Source: Synaphobranchus kaupii (Eukaryota > Chordata > Actinopteri > Anguilliformes > Synaphobranchidae). From it: a stretch of DNA of 64,000 bases. Positions 26,073 to 39,651 of the stretch are shown in pieces; position 1 is the stretch's first letter, and each line of letters starts with the position of its first letter. Location of the stretch: contig CM056377.1 in NCBI GenBank assembly GCA_029718625.1, forward strand, positions 100,273,743 to 100,337,742, in the 5' to 3' direction. The notes below the pieces were generated by a model. That model did no database searches and was not told the origin of the DNA. It saw only the letters and a program-made list of their open reading frames with translations. A program made the translations under genes and the position numbers.

Positions 26073-26658
26073 CCTGGAGGGGAGCAGCATGAGTCTGCGC
26101 CTGGGGGCCTGGGGGCCTGGGGGCCGGAGAGAAGCACAGACCCACCCCTCTGCCAGTCCAGTGGGAAACTTTGAGGGAGCTAATGAAAAGCAAGGGCGAC
26201 GGTTGGCCCACAATGCAAAGCACATGCCTGGGAATGCACCTCTACAGGGGGCCACAGCGAGGAAAAGGTCACATCAGCCAATTATTTACAGATTTGGAGG
26301 CGGGGGGGTGGTGGGGTCTGGTTCAGGGCTGCGGCGGTGACGAGCAGAGCTGGAGGGTGCTGGGGGGGGGGGGCTACAGCATTGGGGTTAGAATGTTTGG
26401 CGGATTTGTGGGGAGTGATGAGGTATTTATTACAGCAGGTAAATAACTGTAGGAGAACACTACCAGAGGTGCAACCCTCACCTCTGCCATATTTTATTTA
26501 CGGGTGTTTTCCCCATTCCTGACTCTGCTGGCCTTGACCTCAGAGATGTGCGTGGTATGAAGTGAGTCACGCCACATTACCACCCTGATTACATCTTCCC
26601 TGCTCACATCCCACGATGAAAATTTGGTATGTTTTAAATATATGTATATATGTGTATG

Positions 26659-26699
<41 letters not shown>

Positions 26700-27539
26700 G
26701 CAGATATACTGTATATCAATACAGTATATATGTATGTATATATAAACATACCTGTATATATATCTACTGTATGTATGTTTATATGTACATGCATTGTGTG
26801 ATTATTTGCAGTGGTTATTGTTTGTTTTGCAGATATGCATATACTTAACTGTGGATATAAGGTGTAGAAGTCCTCAAGCAATACTGCAGTACTGTAAATG
26901 GTGAGAATGAGCTAATGAACTGACCAAAACTGCGCCTGAAGAATTTGTGTTTGGGGGAGATAAGAGAGAGACTGTTAAAAGGACCCATTTAAGTTCTGTT
27001 AATAATTGACTCCCTTTTAACAGTATAATGATTACACTGTTGAGTGGTGGGAGTTCACAAGCAGTTCAGCCCCTGTTCTAGGGGCTGCAACTAAAAAAAA
27101 GAAACAAGTGCATAGGGGACTTCAACGGATCCAGCTCACGAGAAGACAATTAGTCCGCTTCCCTGGTAGTTGAAAGGAGGGGAAAAAAGGGATTTTACAT
27201 GGAATTCCTGAGCCGAAACGGCATAAGGCGCCTCGCATTATAACTGTTATTGTTAATCCCTGTTTTATTTTCCGCGCCAATTGTCCGCTGTAGACAGACA
27301 GCAGCACCAGTCACCTGACCAACACATTGAGCAGCTAGAATTTAGTCTCTCTGCAGCCCTATCAACATTTCTCTGGGTTTTTTTTTGTTTTTTTTTGGTG
27401 TTCTGCTCAAGTTGAGGGGAAGAAAGGGGGCAGCACAGGCAGCATAACAGAGGAGCCGCACACTAGCTGCAAACAGCAGGTGAGAGCAATCCTGTCTCTG
27501 TGGACAACTGAAAAAAGCAGTACATGGGAGAGGTTAGTA
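26071..27539. other. No gene recognised; G-rich and (TA)n tracts
   Basis: Contains a short 10-bp repeat of GGGGGCCTGG near 26100-26125, G runs at about 26300-26370, and (TA)n at 26661-26692 followed by ATGTATAT-like words. No exon recognised. Confidence 0.5.
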
Positions 27540-28800
27540 TCAAGCTCTGGGTCTTCTGCGTGTGTCTGTGTGTGTGATGCGTGTGCGTGTGTCTGCCCTG
27601 TGTGTGCACACGCGAGCTTGCGTTACTGCGTGCATGTTCGCTCAGTTGGACAGTGATAACAGCCCCGCTTGCACAGCTGCTGCAATGCAGGAGAAAGTGA
27701 CAGGCGTTTCGCACACTTAGCGAGGATTATGCAGTATCTCTCCTGGGGCAGGAGCCGTGCTTGTTTCCCCCGGCGCGTTTGCCTGTGCGGCGGGGTGACG
27801 CCGCCGTCCGCGTCCGGCACCACAGCGCGCGCATTCGCGGGGTGAGAATCATTTCCTTGAGCGTGCCGTCCATGCCTTGAGATATTTCTGCTGCGTGCTG
27901 CTGTTTTGTTATTGAGCGTCGCGAGCGGGGGGGGGGAGTTGTTGCCATGCAGGCTTTCGCTGCAGCAGGACGAGAGGGGGCTTCGGCGTGCGAATGGAAA
28001 TCAGTGCATGACGAGAGCGGCGCTGTGGCGGCCGGCAGGACCGCGCGCGTCGGCTTCAGGTGGGACGGGTGGCCGGCTCATGCGAAGTGACAGCGCTGTA
28101 ATGGACACCCCTAACTGTGTGTCAGTGTGCATCTCTTTTCCTAGGACCGTAGATCCCCAAATTCCAGTCCTCCTCCGTCTCCTGACATCTTCAGTGCAGA
28201 AGCTATGGCTCGTGACAGCGGGAGGCGTGTTGTTTTTCTCTTAAAATGCATTCGAGTGCGTTGTGGATTTCATATGTAAGAGGTGCGCGCTCATTAGCGG
28301 CAGCCCTGCTATGTTTCTACATTAATGCCATTTCCACTGACAGGGAGGTAGGCTCCACCTCACCATCACAGAGGAATAGCGCTTGCCAGGGGGCTCAGCT
28401 GAATAATTTATATATGAGATGTTCCATTTCACTAATGAAAGCCACTGGACCGCTTGTTTAGCGTGTTGCTTGCCTGCTCTGCAGTGTGTCCCCTAAGAGG
28501 ATGCATTGAAACGATAAGAAGGTAAAACAGATCTGTTGTACTGCAGAGACATGGGGACTTTCTTGTTAAGGAACAGACGGGACCATGTGGAGGGTGATGC
28601 AGGCTGCGCCTCCTTGATAACGCCACCGCGCTCTTCAATTGGCCTTTCCCTGCGCCCCTCAGACAGACGAACCGTGCAGATGTGTAGAGCAGAGCGATTT
28701 CTTAGGGAGCGCCGGCTGTGCAAAGATTCCAAGCCCGTTGGCAGTCGTCCGTACGGAACAGACATCCGCGGCTCGTAACCTGGTTGGAAGGGCGTGAGGA
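27540..28800. promoter_or_regulatory. CpG-rich candidate promoter upstream of kank4
   Basis: CpG-dense sequence, strongest at 27770-27850 and 27915-28080 (CGCGCG and GCCGCCG words), in an otherwise AT-rich region. A CGGGGTGAGA near 27838-27846 would serve as a plus-strand splice donor. As kank4's first coding exon starts at an acceptor (39600/39601), a noncoding first exon must lie upstream. This block is the nearer of two CpG-rich candidates. No coding similarity was recognised. Confidence 0.4.
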
Positions 28801-29440
28801 ATGACGGTTGGATCGTTGGACAGTAATAATTACTGGAAGGTCACGAGGGGCCCAGATCTACCGTAGTGTCTGTCGGTGCATCGAGAAGACGCTGCATCTT
28901 TTGTGGTCACTGAGGCTGACTGCGGATCGATGGAACCCCCTGAAATAGGAGCAGCATCACTGACAAGTGACACGACTCAAGGTTTCGGCTTTAATGCATG
29001 AAAGCGTCCTACTGGCTGTTTTAATGGGTGTCACTTCAGCCAGGGGAATAGATGCATGCAATACGGACTGCTACAGAGTTGTACTTTCTTTTTTTAAATT
29101 TATCATGTTGGAAGGCACTGATTTTGTCTGGTATGTTAGTAAATGTGAAGTCAGTGGGAGATAGCTAGGGAGGCAAGTCAGTTAAAGGCAAGTGAAGATA
29201 ATAGGCCTTCAGAGGAGAGATTATATTAATGTGAAAATGCCTTTTCTGCAGCTGGTATTTTTCTTTTAGTGCCCTTGTTGTTACAACTTTTTAATTGTTT
29301 ACCTTAAATGGAATCTTTACTAGAAAAAACTGGAGAATGGTACATTAAGAATATCTCTTATTTGGTTTCTGTTTCATAATTGCTTACTTTTTTGCTATTT
29401 GCATCAAAAAATTATTTTTTATAAACACACTGGTGCAAGG
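28801..29440. other. No gene recognised
   Basis: Falls back to AT-rich DNA. Nothing recognisable. Confidence 0.5.
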
Positions 29441-29674
29441 CACTATGGGATTGCTGGCTCTCTGGCTCTAAAGTCACGCTTTTTGATTCACTGTTCCCAG
29501 TTTCCAGGGATGTTGCTTTAAGGGTCATTGATTTGATTTGAAACCAAGGCATTCAGTTGAATACAAATAAACGAATGCAAATCAATGACCATAAAACCAC
29601 ACCACTGTCTAACAATAACAAGGCATCTTCAAAATGGGATAATTTGGAGCCAGAGAGCCAACAATCCCATAGTG
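29441..29674. mobile_element. Short inverted-repeat element (MITE-like)
   Basis: The left arm CACTATGGGATTGCTGGCTC plus TCTGGCTC (29441-29468) is mirrored by GGAGCCAGAGAGCCAACAAT plus CCCATAGTG (29647-29674). A second nested inversion, GGTCATTGATTTG against CAAATCAATGACC, lies inside. The 234-bp size, absence of a gene and foldback shape suit a nonautonomous DNA transposon. Confidence 0.75.
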
Positions 29675-30996
29675 TACTTCACTGTTGTGAGCATGAAGGT
29701 TTATAAATGTTTTTTCCTCAGTGGAAATTGCGAGGCTAATAATATTTAGCCTGTATAGCTTGACAAAACTATACAGCTCCCTGGTTTGAGCTTCTAAATA
29801 TGACCTCTGCTAGCTGGTCTTCAGCCTCCTCACCTTCCCTCTCGGTCACAAAGACAACATGAGCAGATCACATTATTTCTGCCTCACGTCTGCGGTGGAT
29901 TCAGTTATTGCATGAATGCAACTTGATTTCTGTGAGAGAGGGAAACATGATAAGCACTGACTTTCAATTACCCCCCCCCCCCCCCCCCCTTGAACTCATG
30001 TGGTTCATTTGGTCAAGTGTACAACAAAAATAAAAAATAAAATAAAAACTTTAAATTAATGCTCTGAATGAACTAATTTACGGCATTCCATAGAGGGAAA
30101 TTAATGGCCTGTTTGGATTTAGAATGCCTGTCCATCGCCACCTCTCTGAAGTGCTAATTAGATTAAAGTGTTATGGCTGTACATCACATGGGCCCTTGGG
30201 ACTGCAGAATGTCCGCGTATAATTTTGTACGTTCCGTTTTATAGCTTTGACTTTGGCACTGTGCAGTCGGGTCTTTGATAATTTTTGCTAGCTTTTCTGT
30301 GGTTTCTGACTTTGAGATGACAAAGAGAGCAATAAAACTATTAAAAGATAACACCTTGGAGTGTTTAATCCCCTTATCCAGCTCTGTCTATTCTGCTGCT
30401 GTCTCCCACCTTCATTAATCAACCTTTCTACTCTTCAGCATGGATTTTTTGAAGCCATAAACCTAATGGATTTCACAATCGATCTGTTGAAATCCAACAG
30501 CTGCAGATTTTGCTTGCTAGGTGAATGCTATTTCAAATACCAATAACATCAATTTCAAGGCTCAAAGAAAGTGAAAGAACCTGGTTGTGTATTCACCTGC
30601 ACTTTTGTTGTTGGCTACTTGCTGAAAGTGGGAGTCCAATGTCTGTCTCTTACTTACTTTAAAGTTTCTGAGTTGCTAATGCTAACATGGAATTTTGTCG
30701 GAGCCACTTTGCGTTTTATGTCACAAGGAGCCTTGTGCTTCGAAAATGAGGATCGCTTAATTGCCTAATTACATTTTTTTCCACTCCATGACATTTTAGC
30801 ATTTTTATTTTCGAAGAAAGACTTTTTGATTGGAGCTTGGTCAGAACCACTGTCAGAGATGGAATTCTAGTGGAGTCAGTGAAATACACCATAGAGAAGT
30901 ATTTACAGAAACCTGGAGGCACATCAGACTTAAAAGGGCTTCTTGTTAAATAAAGCGTAAGAATAAAGTAAGAGTAGAATGGCCATGGTCCCAAAG
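29675..30996. other. No gene recognised; poly-C tract
   Basis: Includes a 19-bp C homopolymer at 29971-29989. Otherwise AT-rich with no recognised exon. Confidence 0.5.
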
Positions 30997-33900
30997 CCAC
31001 TGTCTGCCTGAGTCTGATACAGGGTGCCACTGTGCCTGAGTTTGATACAGGGTGCCACTCTCTGCCTGAGTCTGATACAGGGTGCCACTCTCTGCCTGAG
31101 TCTGATACAGGGTGCCACTCTCTACCTGAGTCTGATACAGGGTGCCACTGTCTGCCTGAGTCTGATACAGGGTGCCACTGCCTGCCTGAGTCTGATACAG
31201 GGTGCCACTGTCTGCCTGAGTCTGATACAGGGTGCCACTGTCTGCCTGAGTCTGATACAGGGTGCCACTGTGCCTGAGTTTGATACAGGGTGCCACTCTC
31301 TGCCTGAGTCTGATACAGGGTGCCACTCTCTGCCTGAGTCTGATACAGGGTGCCACTCTCTGCCTGAGTCTGATACAGAGTGCCACTGTCTGCCTGAGTC
31401 TGATACAGGGTGCCACTGTCTGCCTGAGTTTGATACAGGGTGCCACTCTCTGCCTGAGTCTGATACATGGTGCCACTCTCTGCCTGAGTCTGATACAGGG
31501 TGCCACTCTCTGCCTGAGTCTGATATAGGGTGCCACTCTCTGCCTGAGTCTGATACAGGGTGCCACTGCCTGCCTGAGTCTGATACAGGGTGCCACTGTC
31601 TGCCTGAGTCTGATATAGGGTGCCACTCTCTGCCTGAGTCTGCCTGAGTCTGGTACAGGGTGCCACTGTCTGCCTGAGTCTGATACAGGGTGCCACTGCC
31701 TGCCTGAGTCTGATACAGGGTGCCACTGTCTGCCTGAGTCTGGTACAGGGTGCCACTGTCTGCCTGAGTCTGATACAGGGTGCCACTGCCTCCCTGAGTC
31801 TGATACAGGGTGCCACTGTCTGCCTGAGTCTGATACAGGGTGCCACTGCCTGCCTGAGTCTGAGACAGGGTGCCACTGTCTGCCTGAGTCTGGTACAGGG
31901 TGCCACTGTCTGCCTGAGTCTGATACAGGGTGCCACTGCCTGCCTGAGTCTGATACAGGGTGCCACTGCCTGCCTGAGTCTGATACAGGGTGCCACTGTC
32001 TGCCTGAGTCTGGTACAGGGTGCCACTGTCTGCCTGAGTCTGATACAGGGTGCCACTCTCTGCCTGAGTCTGATACAGGGTGCCACTCTCTACCTGAGTC
32101 TGATACAGGGTGCCACTGTCTGCCTGAGTCTGATACAGTGTGCCACTCTCTGCCTGAGTCTGGTACAGGGTGCCACTCTCTACCTGAGTCTGATACAGGG
32201 TGCCACTGTCTGTCTGAGTCTGATACAGTGTGTCACTCTCTGCCTGAGTCTGATACAGGGTGCCACTGTCTGCCTGAGTCTGATACAGGGTGCCACTGCC
32301 TGCCTGAGTCTGATACAGGGTGCCACTGTCTGCCTGAGTCTGGTACAGGGTGCCACTGTCTGCTTGAGTCTGGTACAGGGTGCCACTGCCTGCCTGAGTC
32401 TGATACAGGGTGCCACTGTCTGCCTGAATCTGGTACAGGGTGCCACTGCCTGCCTGAGTCTGATACAGGGTGCCACTGCCTCCCTGAGTCTGATACAGGG
32501 TGCCACTGTCTGCCTGAGTCTGGTACAGGGTGCCACTGTCTGCCTGAGTCTGATACAGGGTGCCACTGCCTGCCTGAGTCTGATACAGGGTGCCACTGTC
32601 TGCCTGAGTCTGGTACAGGGTGCCACTGCCTGCCTGAGTCTGATACAGGGTGCCACTCTCTGCCTGAGTCTGATACAGGGTGCCACTCTCTGCCTGAGTC
32701 TGATACAGGGTGCCACTCTCTACCTGAGTCTGATACAGGGTGCCACTGTCTGCCTGAGTCTGATACAGTGTGCCACTCTCTGCCTGAGTCTGATACAGGG
32801 TGCCACTCTCTGCCTGAGTCTGATACAGGGTGCCACTCTCTGCCTGAGTCTGATACAGAGTGCCACTGTCTGCCTGAGTCTGATACAGGGTGCCACTGTC
32901 TGCCTGAGTTTGATACAGGGTGCCACTCTCTGCCTGAGTCTGATACATGGTGCCACTCTCTGCCTGAGTCTGATATAGGGTGCCACTCTCTGCCTGAGTC
33001 TGATACAGGGTGCCACTGCCTGCCTGAGTCTGATACAGGGTGCCACTGTCTGCCTGAGTCTGATATAGGGTGCCACTCTCTGCCTGAGTCTGCCTGAGTC
33101 TGGTACAGGGTGCCACTGTCTGCCTGAGTCTGATACAGGGTGCCACTGCCTGCCTGAGTCTGATACAGGGTGCCACTGTCTGCCTGAGTCTGGTACAGGG
33201 TGCCACTGTCTGCCTGAGTCTGATACAGGGTGCCACTGCCTCCCTGAGTCTGATACAGGGTGCCACTGTCTGCCTGAGTCTGATACAGGGTGCCACTGCC
33301 TGCCTGAGTCTGAGACAGGGTGCCACTGTCTGCCTGAGTCTGGTACAGGGTGCCACTGTCTGCCTGAGTCTGATACAGGGTGCCACTGCCTGCCTGAGTC
33401 TGATACAGGGTGCCACTGCCTGCCTGAGTCTGATACAGGGTGCCACTGTCTGCCTGAGTCTGGTACAGGGTGCCACTGTCTGCCTGAGTCTGATACAGGG
33501 TGCCACTCTCTGCCTGAGTCTGATACAGGGTGCCACTCTCTACCTGAGTCTGATACAGGGTGCCACTGTCTGCCTGAGTCTGATACAGGGTGCCACTCTC
33601 TACCTGAGTCTGATACAGGGTGCCACTGTCTGTCTGAGTCTGATACAGTGTGTCACTCTCTGCCTGAGTCTGATACAGGGTGCCACTGTCTGCCTGAGTC
33701 TGATACAGGGTGCCACTGCCTGCCTGAGTCTGATACAGGGTGCCACTGTCTGCCTGAGTCTGGTACAGGGTGCCACTGTCTGCTTGAGTCTGATACAGGG
33801 TGCCACTGTCTGCCTGAATCTGGTACAGGGTGCCACTGCCTGCCTGAGTCTGATACAGGGTGCCACTGCCTCCCTGAGTCTGATACAGGGTGCCACTGTC

Positions 33901-35417
33901 TGCCTGAGTCTGGTACAGGGTGCCACTGTCTGCCTGAGTCTGATACAGGGTGCCACTGCCTGCCTGAGTCTGATACAGGGTGCCACTGTCTGCCTGAGTC
34001 TGGTACAGGGTGCCACTGCCTGCCTGAGTCTGATACAGGGTGCCACTCTCTGCCTGAGTCTGATACAGGGTGCCACTCTCTGCCTGAGTCTGATACAGGG
34101 TGCCACTCTCTACCTGAGTCTGATACAGGGTGCCACTGTCTGCCTGAGTCTGATACAGTGTGCCACTCTCTGCCTGAGTCTGATACAGGGTGCCACTGCC
34201 TGCCTGAGTCTGATACAGGGTGCCACTGTCTGCCTGAGTCTGATACAGAGTGCCACTGTCTGCCTGAGTCTGATACAGGGTGCCACTGTCTGCCTGAGTT
34301 TGATACAGGGTGCCACTCTCTGCCTGAGTCTGATACAGGGTGCCACTCTCTGCCTGAGTCTGATACAGGGTGCCACTCTCTGCCTGAGTCTGATACAGGG
34401 TGCCACTGCCTGCCTGAGTCTGATACAGGGTGCCACTGTCTGCCTGAGTCTGGTACAGGGTGCCACTGCCTGCCTGAGTCTGATACAGGGTGCCACTGTC
34501 TGCCTGAGTCTGGTACAGGGTGCCACTCTCTGCCTTAGTCTGATACAGGGTGCCACTGCCTGCCTGAGTCTGATACAGGGTGCCACTGTTTGCCTGAGTC
34601 TGATACAGGGTGTCACGCTCTGCCTGAGTCTGATACAGGGTGCCACTGTCTGCCTGAGTCTGATACAGGGTGTCACGCTCTGTCTGAGTCTGATACAGGG
34701 TGCCACTCTCTGCCTGAGTCTGATACAGGGTGCCACTGTCTGTCTGAGTCTGATATAGGGTGCCACTCTCTGCCTGAGTCTGATACAGGGTGCCACTGTC
34801 TGCCTGAGTCTGGTACAGGGTGCCACTCTCTGTCTGAGTCTGATACAGGGTGCCATTGTTTGCCTGAGTCTGATACAGGGTGCCACTGTCTGCCTGAGTC
34901 TGATACAGGGTGCCACGCTCTGCCTGAGTCTGATACAGGGTGCCACGCTCTGCCTGAGTCTGATACAGGGTGCCACTGCCTGCCTGAGTCTGATACAGGG
35001 TGCCACGCTCTGCCTGAGTCTGATACAGGGTGCCACTCTCTGCCTGAGTCTGATACAGGGTGCCACTCTCTGCCTGAGTCTGATACAGGGTGCCACGCTC
35101 TGCCTGAGTCTGATACAGGGTGCCACGCTCTGCCTGAGTCTGATACAGGGTGCCACGCTCTGCCTGAGTCTGATACAGGGTGCCACGCTCTGCCTGAGTC
35201 TGATACAGGGTGCCACGCTCTGCCTGAGTCTGATACAGGGTGCCACTGCCTGCCTGAGTCTGATACAGGGTGCCACTCTCTGCCTGAGTCTGATACAGGG
35301 TGCCACTCTCTGCCTGTGTCTGATACAGGGTGCCACTCTCTGCCTGAGTCTGATACAGGGTGCCACTCTCTGCCTGTGTCTGATACAGGGTGCCACTCTC
35401 TGCCTGAGTCTGATCCA
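30997..35417. repeat. 30-bp minisatellite, about 147 copies
   Basis: A 4.4-kb head-to-tail array. Each unit contains TGATACAGGGTGCCACT followed by STCTGCCTGAGTC-type sequence. Variants recur in order: a 27-bp unit (near 31027 and 31267), a 20-bp short unit at 31631 and 33081, TGAGACAGGG at 31861 and 33311, and TGCCTGAGTT at 31421, 32901 and 34291. These give a higher-order period near 1.39-1.48 kb. The right end is enriched for a CACGCTCTG variant. The 30-bp period contains no stop in several frames of both strands, so frames up to about 800 codons here are not genes. It lies upstream of, or in a 5' intron of, kank4. Confidence 0.97.
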
Positions 35418-36095
35418 GGGTGATGCAGTATTTCTTGAGCAGGTTTGCAAGTTACTTGCTTGCAAGTTCTTGGGCTGGCATTCTATATGAGTCTTTATTT
35501 AAGGGGGCATTATCAGGTTGCATATTTCTGCCTTCTCCCTTCCTTCCTGTGTTGCCAGTTATGCTCTGGCTCAAAGGTATTTACACAGTAGACCTAGTAC
35601 CTCTGTTTGCACTGGAAAGGTCCGTGTCAAATGGTCTCCTTTCTTTGGTTGACTTCCACTCTTGAAAATTTTGCTTTCTATGTGAAGTTTATATTACATG
35701 AGGTGCTGTGCACAAAAGCCGTCATTGCATTGCCATATGTGTTGCCTTCAAGTTCTTATATGAAACAGCTGAAGGTAAGCAAGGTTGGGCCTATACATTT
35801 GGATTGGATGCCTCCTGGGGAATGTAAATTGCTTGTTATGTTGGTAGACATGGTAGTATGGGATACTCTTCCTTCTGGACCAAATGAAATCTAACATCCT
35901 AGCACAGTGAAGGGGGAATTATGATGGAGAAGCTGCCTTCTGTTAGTCAAGGTGTTAAAGTAAGGTTCTGTGGTCATATAAGATCCAAAGGCATTTCCAA
36001 AGAGTATCGATGCTAACCCTGGTGTCCCAGTCAATTTCCCACAAACCTCTCTACATCTTGCCACCTTATCATCCCCAGTATTGGCTACACAGTTT
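35418..36095. other. No gene recognised
   Basis: A unique-looking 680-bp spacer between two minisatellites. Open frames here have no familiar motif. Confidence 0.5.
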
Positions 36096-36743
36096 CTTGC
36101 ATTCCCCACTCAGTACTGCCACTACTTACAACATTCCCCACTCAGTACTACCACTGCTTACAACATTCCCCACTCAGTACTACCACTGTTTACAACATTC
36201 CCCACTCAGTACTACCACTGTTTACAACATTCCCCACTCAGTACTACCGCTACTTACAACATTCCCCACTCAGTACTACCGCTACTTACAACATTCCCCA
36301 CTCAGTACTACCACTGCTTACAACATTCCCCACTCAGTACTACCCCTGCTTACAACATTCCCCACTCAGTACTACCACTGCTTACAACATTCCCCACTCA
36401 GTACTACTGCTACTTACAACATTCCCCACTCAGTACTACCACTACTTACAACATTCCCCACTCAGTACTACCTCTACTTACAACATTCCCCACTCAGTAC
36501 TACCACTACTTACAACATTCCCCACTCAGTACTACCGCTACTTACAACATTACCCACTCAGTACTACCAGTACTTACAACATTCCCCACTCAGTACTACT
36601 GCTACTTACAACATTCCCCACTCAGTACTACCGCTACTTACAACATTCTCCACTCAGTACTACCGCTACTTACAACATTCCCCACTCAGTACTACCGCTA
36701 CTTACAACATTCCCCACTCAGTACTACCGCTACTTACAACATC
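36096..36743. repeat. 32-bp minisatellite, about 20 copies
   Basis: Head-to-tail units with CATTCCCCACTCAGTACTAC followed by CRCTRCTTACAA. Differences cluster at two or three positions (for example CACTGC, CGCTAC, CCCTGC). Because 32 is not a multiple of three, three units (96 bp) are needed to return to frame; the roughly 250-codon frames across it are by-products. Confidence 0.97.
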
Positions 36744-39600
36744 CCTCCTTTGCATTGGTCATCATTGAAAATCTGTTTACCTACCTGGTTAAATATAGTA
36801 AAGTACACTAATGATCAGAATATTGCAAGCGTGATTACAGGGTGAGACACTTTGAGGAAGGCACTTAACCCAAATTGGTACAGTAAACACATCCGGTTCT
36901 GTAAATGGATAATATAAAAAAATGTTGCGCTCTTGATAAGGGCATGTTCTCTATATGTGTTGAACTATACAACAAGCTACCCCTATCTGAAAAATAGCTC
37001 GGGTGTACCGCAAAGTCAAAAGACATTCCACCCAGGAATGAGACAAGAATTTGTGATTTATGATAAAATCAAACATACACACACAGTAGGAATATATTTG
37101 ATAGAAAGATATTTCATTCTCATCACACATGTGAACAAAAACTGTTTTCACAATAGAAATTTATATTTAAAAAAATGGAAAAGCTAAATTTATTTTCTCT
37201 GACAAATTCCAGATGTTCAAGCGCTCCTTTGCCCCACTGTTATTCCTCCTACCCATTATAGAAAAAAACCCCCAATTAAGTCAGCTGCCTTCTGTTCCAG
37301 TTGGATAATTGACTGAATATCCATCCGTAGTCAGCAATTATCAGCTGCATTTTAGTGCTGATGAGTGGGTTGGGGGAAGGCTCAAGAGCAGTGACATTTT
37401 CTCAAAAAATGATTTCTGGGCAGAACATTTCCCAACCTCCTACTGCTGTCCTGCTGGGTGAAACCATAATAGACCACAGTTTAATGTATGTGGTTACATT
37501 TCAGATGCGAGATGGACCTCTTGTAGGAGACATTCATTCACAGTTTGGAAAGAAGAGATGAACGGTGTCCATTTAGATGTGGATTTAGATCAGTGTGTTT
37601 TTCCCTGATGCCTGACCCTCTTTTGTGGTTCAACTACTGTGTGTACGGTGCATTGAAGGAGATTTATAACCTGCTACTGGAGTGCTCTGGAGGGTTAAAA
37701 TGTTAGAATAAGTTATCCACTTATCTTTACACTCCGTTACGTTTGTCTGTGTAGTTCTTGTCTGCCTGATTGTCCCAGAACCACAACTCACACAGGTCCC
37801 AACTTGTGCACGAAATCCCCGAAACATTCTAGATGCATGTGGAGCAGTGTGAGCTAAGGGGGAAATAAACCCACTGCAGGTCACAGTGTTCCGTTTCCTT
37901 CCCCCTCATGGTATCCTAGACATACTGTACCTGTCACTGAGGTCCTCGTGAGCTTTTAAGAATTGAGGCATGCTGGGTTTTAACCTGCCCTGTGGCCACT
38001 CTACACCATTCATCACCTGGAGCCAGCGCTTATTTATTGTGCTCTGGGACAGATAGCTAACTGCGTGAATGTACCAGTACTGGGACCACAAGTGGCCAGC
38101 TCCACCCCCCCCCCCCCCCCCCCCATTTACCTTCATGAAAGCCTATGCACTTCTCAGATGGACTTGACCTGTGTTTGGTTGCTAAGCCCTTAGGTCTGAG
38201 AAAGATAATGTTAGATCAAGACTTCAAAGTGATGCATTAGCGCGATGGTGCTGAATGTCTCTCTGGTCAAGTCCTCCCCATAACACTGCAAGCTGTGCCT
38301 TCTCCTCTGTACTCTGCATTCTGCTGCACTCACACAATAAAATTGTCTGATACTAGAGACTGAGTTGCAGGATAATATTTTCTGAAAGCCTGTATGTTGC
38401 CTTAAAAAACTTCTGGAAAAGTCCCATGGTCCTCAACAAAACTGTGTAAGAAGGTAAGAGCAGAGACCATTGGGCTTGGTGACTATTAGATATGGTGCTG
38501 AGGTCTCAGGTCTGTGTTCTGAATACTTACACTTACAGACGAGGAGTTTGCTAAACAGATGTCTTTACTGTAGGATCATGAGCTTGATACAGGTTGTACT
38601 GGGCTGGAAAAGGGCTCAGTAGTTTTAGAGGTTGGGTATGTCCGAATGGATGTATGTCATGTCATGTCAGCAATGTACACAGCTGTTCAAAACCGTACTA
38701 AAATGTACTGAAAAAAACAGTACTAAAAAGTGGAAAAATAGTGAATAAGTGTGTATTTATTTTAAGTGTGGCACTGGCAGGTTTACAGGTAAATTAGTTT
38801 CTTGCCATTTATCTTAATGCAATTGAAATGTAGACTATTGCTGCAGGCGTTTAGCTAGTGTCCCCTGCAGCAGCTGTTAGAGCTGCTTATGAGTAATGTG
38901 CATAGAAAAAAAAAAACTTGAATAACATTGACCCTGGCTAAATAGCATTTATTATTTGCTTCAAAGGATAAAATGTACCACAAACTACCTGCAGAACAGA
39001 GTCAGTTATGACTATGTATTAATTATGGACATTTGGTTAAAAAAAACTACACTTTCCTACAGTCTAAAATTGCAGACTTTTTTCCACTCATCTTCCCCAG
39101 TGTGTACCAATGTAGTAAACTGAAGAGCTTAGTTACTTGGTATCTCCACTGGACAAAATGAAATAAAATTGCTCCAGTGATTGTGACAGTTTAAGACCAT
39201 TAGTGACTGCCACTGCTTTCTGCAGTTGGGAAAAGTTTTTGTATTTTTAGTTTTCAGAGATATGGTAGATTATTTGTAGTGCTTAAATACGGAGCAGCGT
39301 AATGGAGTGAAACATGGTGAAACTGGGATTAAACATCAAAGCCAGAGAATTCAGCGAGGTATTTCAGTTGCTTACCCAGCTTCTGTAATAACTATAATAA
39401 TAACAACTACCACACATTTATGAAAAGAGATATTCACTAGAGTACTGTATATATATAAGCAAATATATTTTCAATTTGTATACATTATACATATACTATA
39501 CTGTATATTAATATGTGTGACTGACAACTTAAAAAACACAAGTTAAATGCATAATACAATTTGTAATTAATATCTAAACCTTGATAAATTTTATTTTCAG
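36744..39600. other. No gene recognised; poly-C tract
   Basis: About 2.9 kb of AT-rich DNA with a 20-bp C homopolymer at 38105-38124. It ends in TTTTATTTTCAG, the splice acceptor of the first coding exon of kank4, so at least its right part is intronic. Confidence 0.5.
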
Positions 39601-39651
39601 GTTGCAAATACTGACCACATGAGATTAAATTCATGACACTGAAAAACTCAA

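Noticed and set aside
31122..33536. An open frame of about 800 codons on the minus strand (and several of 200-450 codons on both strands) in the 30-bp array
   Set aside because: The 30-bp period is a multiple of three and the unit lacks stops in several frames of both strands, so open frames are automatic. There is no start context, no domain, and frames break where 20- or 27-bp units occur.
30997..35417. Regular 30-bp repeats resembling a CRISPR array
   Set aside because: There are no unique spacers: units are contiguous and all variants of one sequence, in a vertebrate context. It is a minisatellite.
36010..36845. Two overlapping plus-strand frames of about 250 codons in the 32-bp array
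   Set aside because: They are the same tandem DNA read in different frames; purely repeat-derived.
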